Positions 63,335-64,000 of a stretch of DNA of 64,000 nt are shown piece after piece. Position numbers and translations under genes: made by a program. The number at the start of each line of letters is the position of its first letter. Position 1 is the first letter of the stretch. This DNA comes from Lanius collurio (taxonomy: Eukaryota; Chordata; Aves; Passeriformes; Laniidae), in assembly GCA_020086605.1 (NCBI GenBank), contig JACBWW010000007.1, positions 20,219,752 through 20,283,751 on the forward strand, written 5' to 3'. The notes below the pieces were generated by a model, which saw only the letters and a list, made by a program, of their open reading frames with translations, was not told where the DNA came from and ran no database searches.

Positions 63335-63349
63335 CCACCAGAGGTCAGC
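63335..63349 (+). promoter_or_regulatory. Weaker CTCF-like motif
   Basis: CCACCAGAGGTCAGC fits CTCF consensus except for one core position (GTC in place of GGC). It points right, opposite to the 53016-53032 motif. Candidate only. Confidence 0.3.
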
Positions 63350-63659
63350 AAAGACTTAGACATTTATTTTATAAAGCTCATCTGCTTCAAAATTAAATCG
63401 CCCTCAGAATGTTTCTTTTTTTTACCTCCGTTTCTGCAAGTTGATTGTTGCAAGCACCAAATAGTGCCTGATAATATCTCAAGGCTAGAATTAAGCCGGG
63501 TAAAGCTGCTCTCTTTTTTGACTATATCCTGTGATCCAACGACTCAACTCCCCATGCTGAAAGCTGCAGTCGATCTTTCTCGAGTGTGTGATAATACAAG
63601 GAGATTTGATGCATATAGGGGTTACTTTTTCTGTCTGATCAGATTATTTTCAGGCACTA

Positions 63660-63860
63660 TTGTTCCCTGCAGGAGGCACATAATGCGTGTGATTTAAAGC
63701 GGAGCCTGTCGGCTGCACACAGGTGTGCGCTCCCCTGGGTTCAGCTCTCACACCGGGCACAGCTGGCACCTGACAGGGAGCCCAGGGAGCCCCTGCTCGC
63801 CCACAGAAACTCCGAGCTTACTGATGAGAGCTGCAAGCCATGAGGGGCTTCATTGAACTT
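63660..63860. promoter_or_regulatory. GC-richer, moderately CpG-containing segment near the window edge
   Basis: From about 63660 GC content and CpG frequency rise ('gtgatttaaagcggagcctg', 'tcggctgcacacaggtgtgc'). This may be the shore of a regulatory element or a non-coding first exon. A 61-residue minus-strand frame (63741-63926) is open but unrecognised. The window ends too soon to decide. Confidence 0.3.
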
Positions 63861-64000
63861 TATTTCCACAACAGCTACCTTCTGCTCCCAAACCAACGAA
63901 ACAGGGGCTGTGAAGAGACCTGTCAAACAGTTCTCTGTCTTTTATGGCTGCTTTTCCTCTACAGGAGAGAAAAATTGTACTAAGCAGTAACGAGAAACAA

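Overview
The window looks like vertebrate nuclear DNA, most likely from a bird and possibly a passerine. It is AT-rich, gene-poor and has no bacterial gene organisation. Its recognisable interspersed repeats are 3'-truncated CR1 LINEs with the ATTCTGTG-type tail, older L3-like CR1 copies, two MIR-like SINE relics and two solo endogenous-retrovirus LTRs. The passerine suggestion rests only on my recollection of the LTR types. Two runs of N (390 and 370 bases) are assembly gaps.

Layout. Positions 1-3913 are the start of intron 1 of a minus-strand gene. Its first coding exon (4097 to 3914) encodes the N-terminus of the cAMP-dependent-type protein kinase PRKX and ends at a clear splice donor just before the glycine-rich loop. 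The exon sits in a strong CpG island (about 3536-4996) with GC boxes and a G-quadruplex-capable tract, which is presumably the PRKX promoter. Everything to the right, about 59 kb, lies upstream of PRKX and contains no gene I can recognise. In amniotes the next gene on this side is expected to be NLGN4, probably outside the window.

The intergenic part holds CR1 fragments at 5697-5886, about 10044-10110, 21840-22350, 36421-36731, 48280-48811 and 52012-52370. An LTR on the minus strand lies at 27190-27609. A second LTR on the plus strand (36737-37324) has a perfect 8-bp terminal inverted repeat and a 5-bp target-site duplication, and sits at the 3' end of a CR1. There are many simple repeats, the most striking being about 100 bp of perfect TTTCC pentamers at 45516-45615.

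The most open items are: (i) a minus-strand segment at 49831-50526 with an ORF, a consensus 78-nt intron and a 37-base poly(A)-like tract; (ii) a small CpG-dense spot with a CTCF-like motif at about 52930-53100; (iii) a 46-nt exon-like unit at 38172-38217; (iv) two long unexplained minus-strand ORFs at 59130-59498 and 60793-61239. I found no convincing new biological system. The window reads as one promoter plus first exon followed by a repeat-littered intergenic region.
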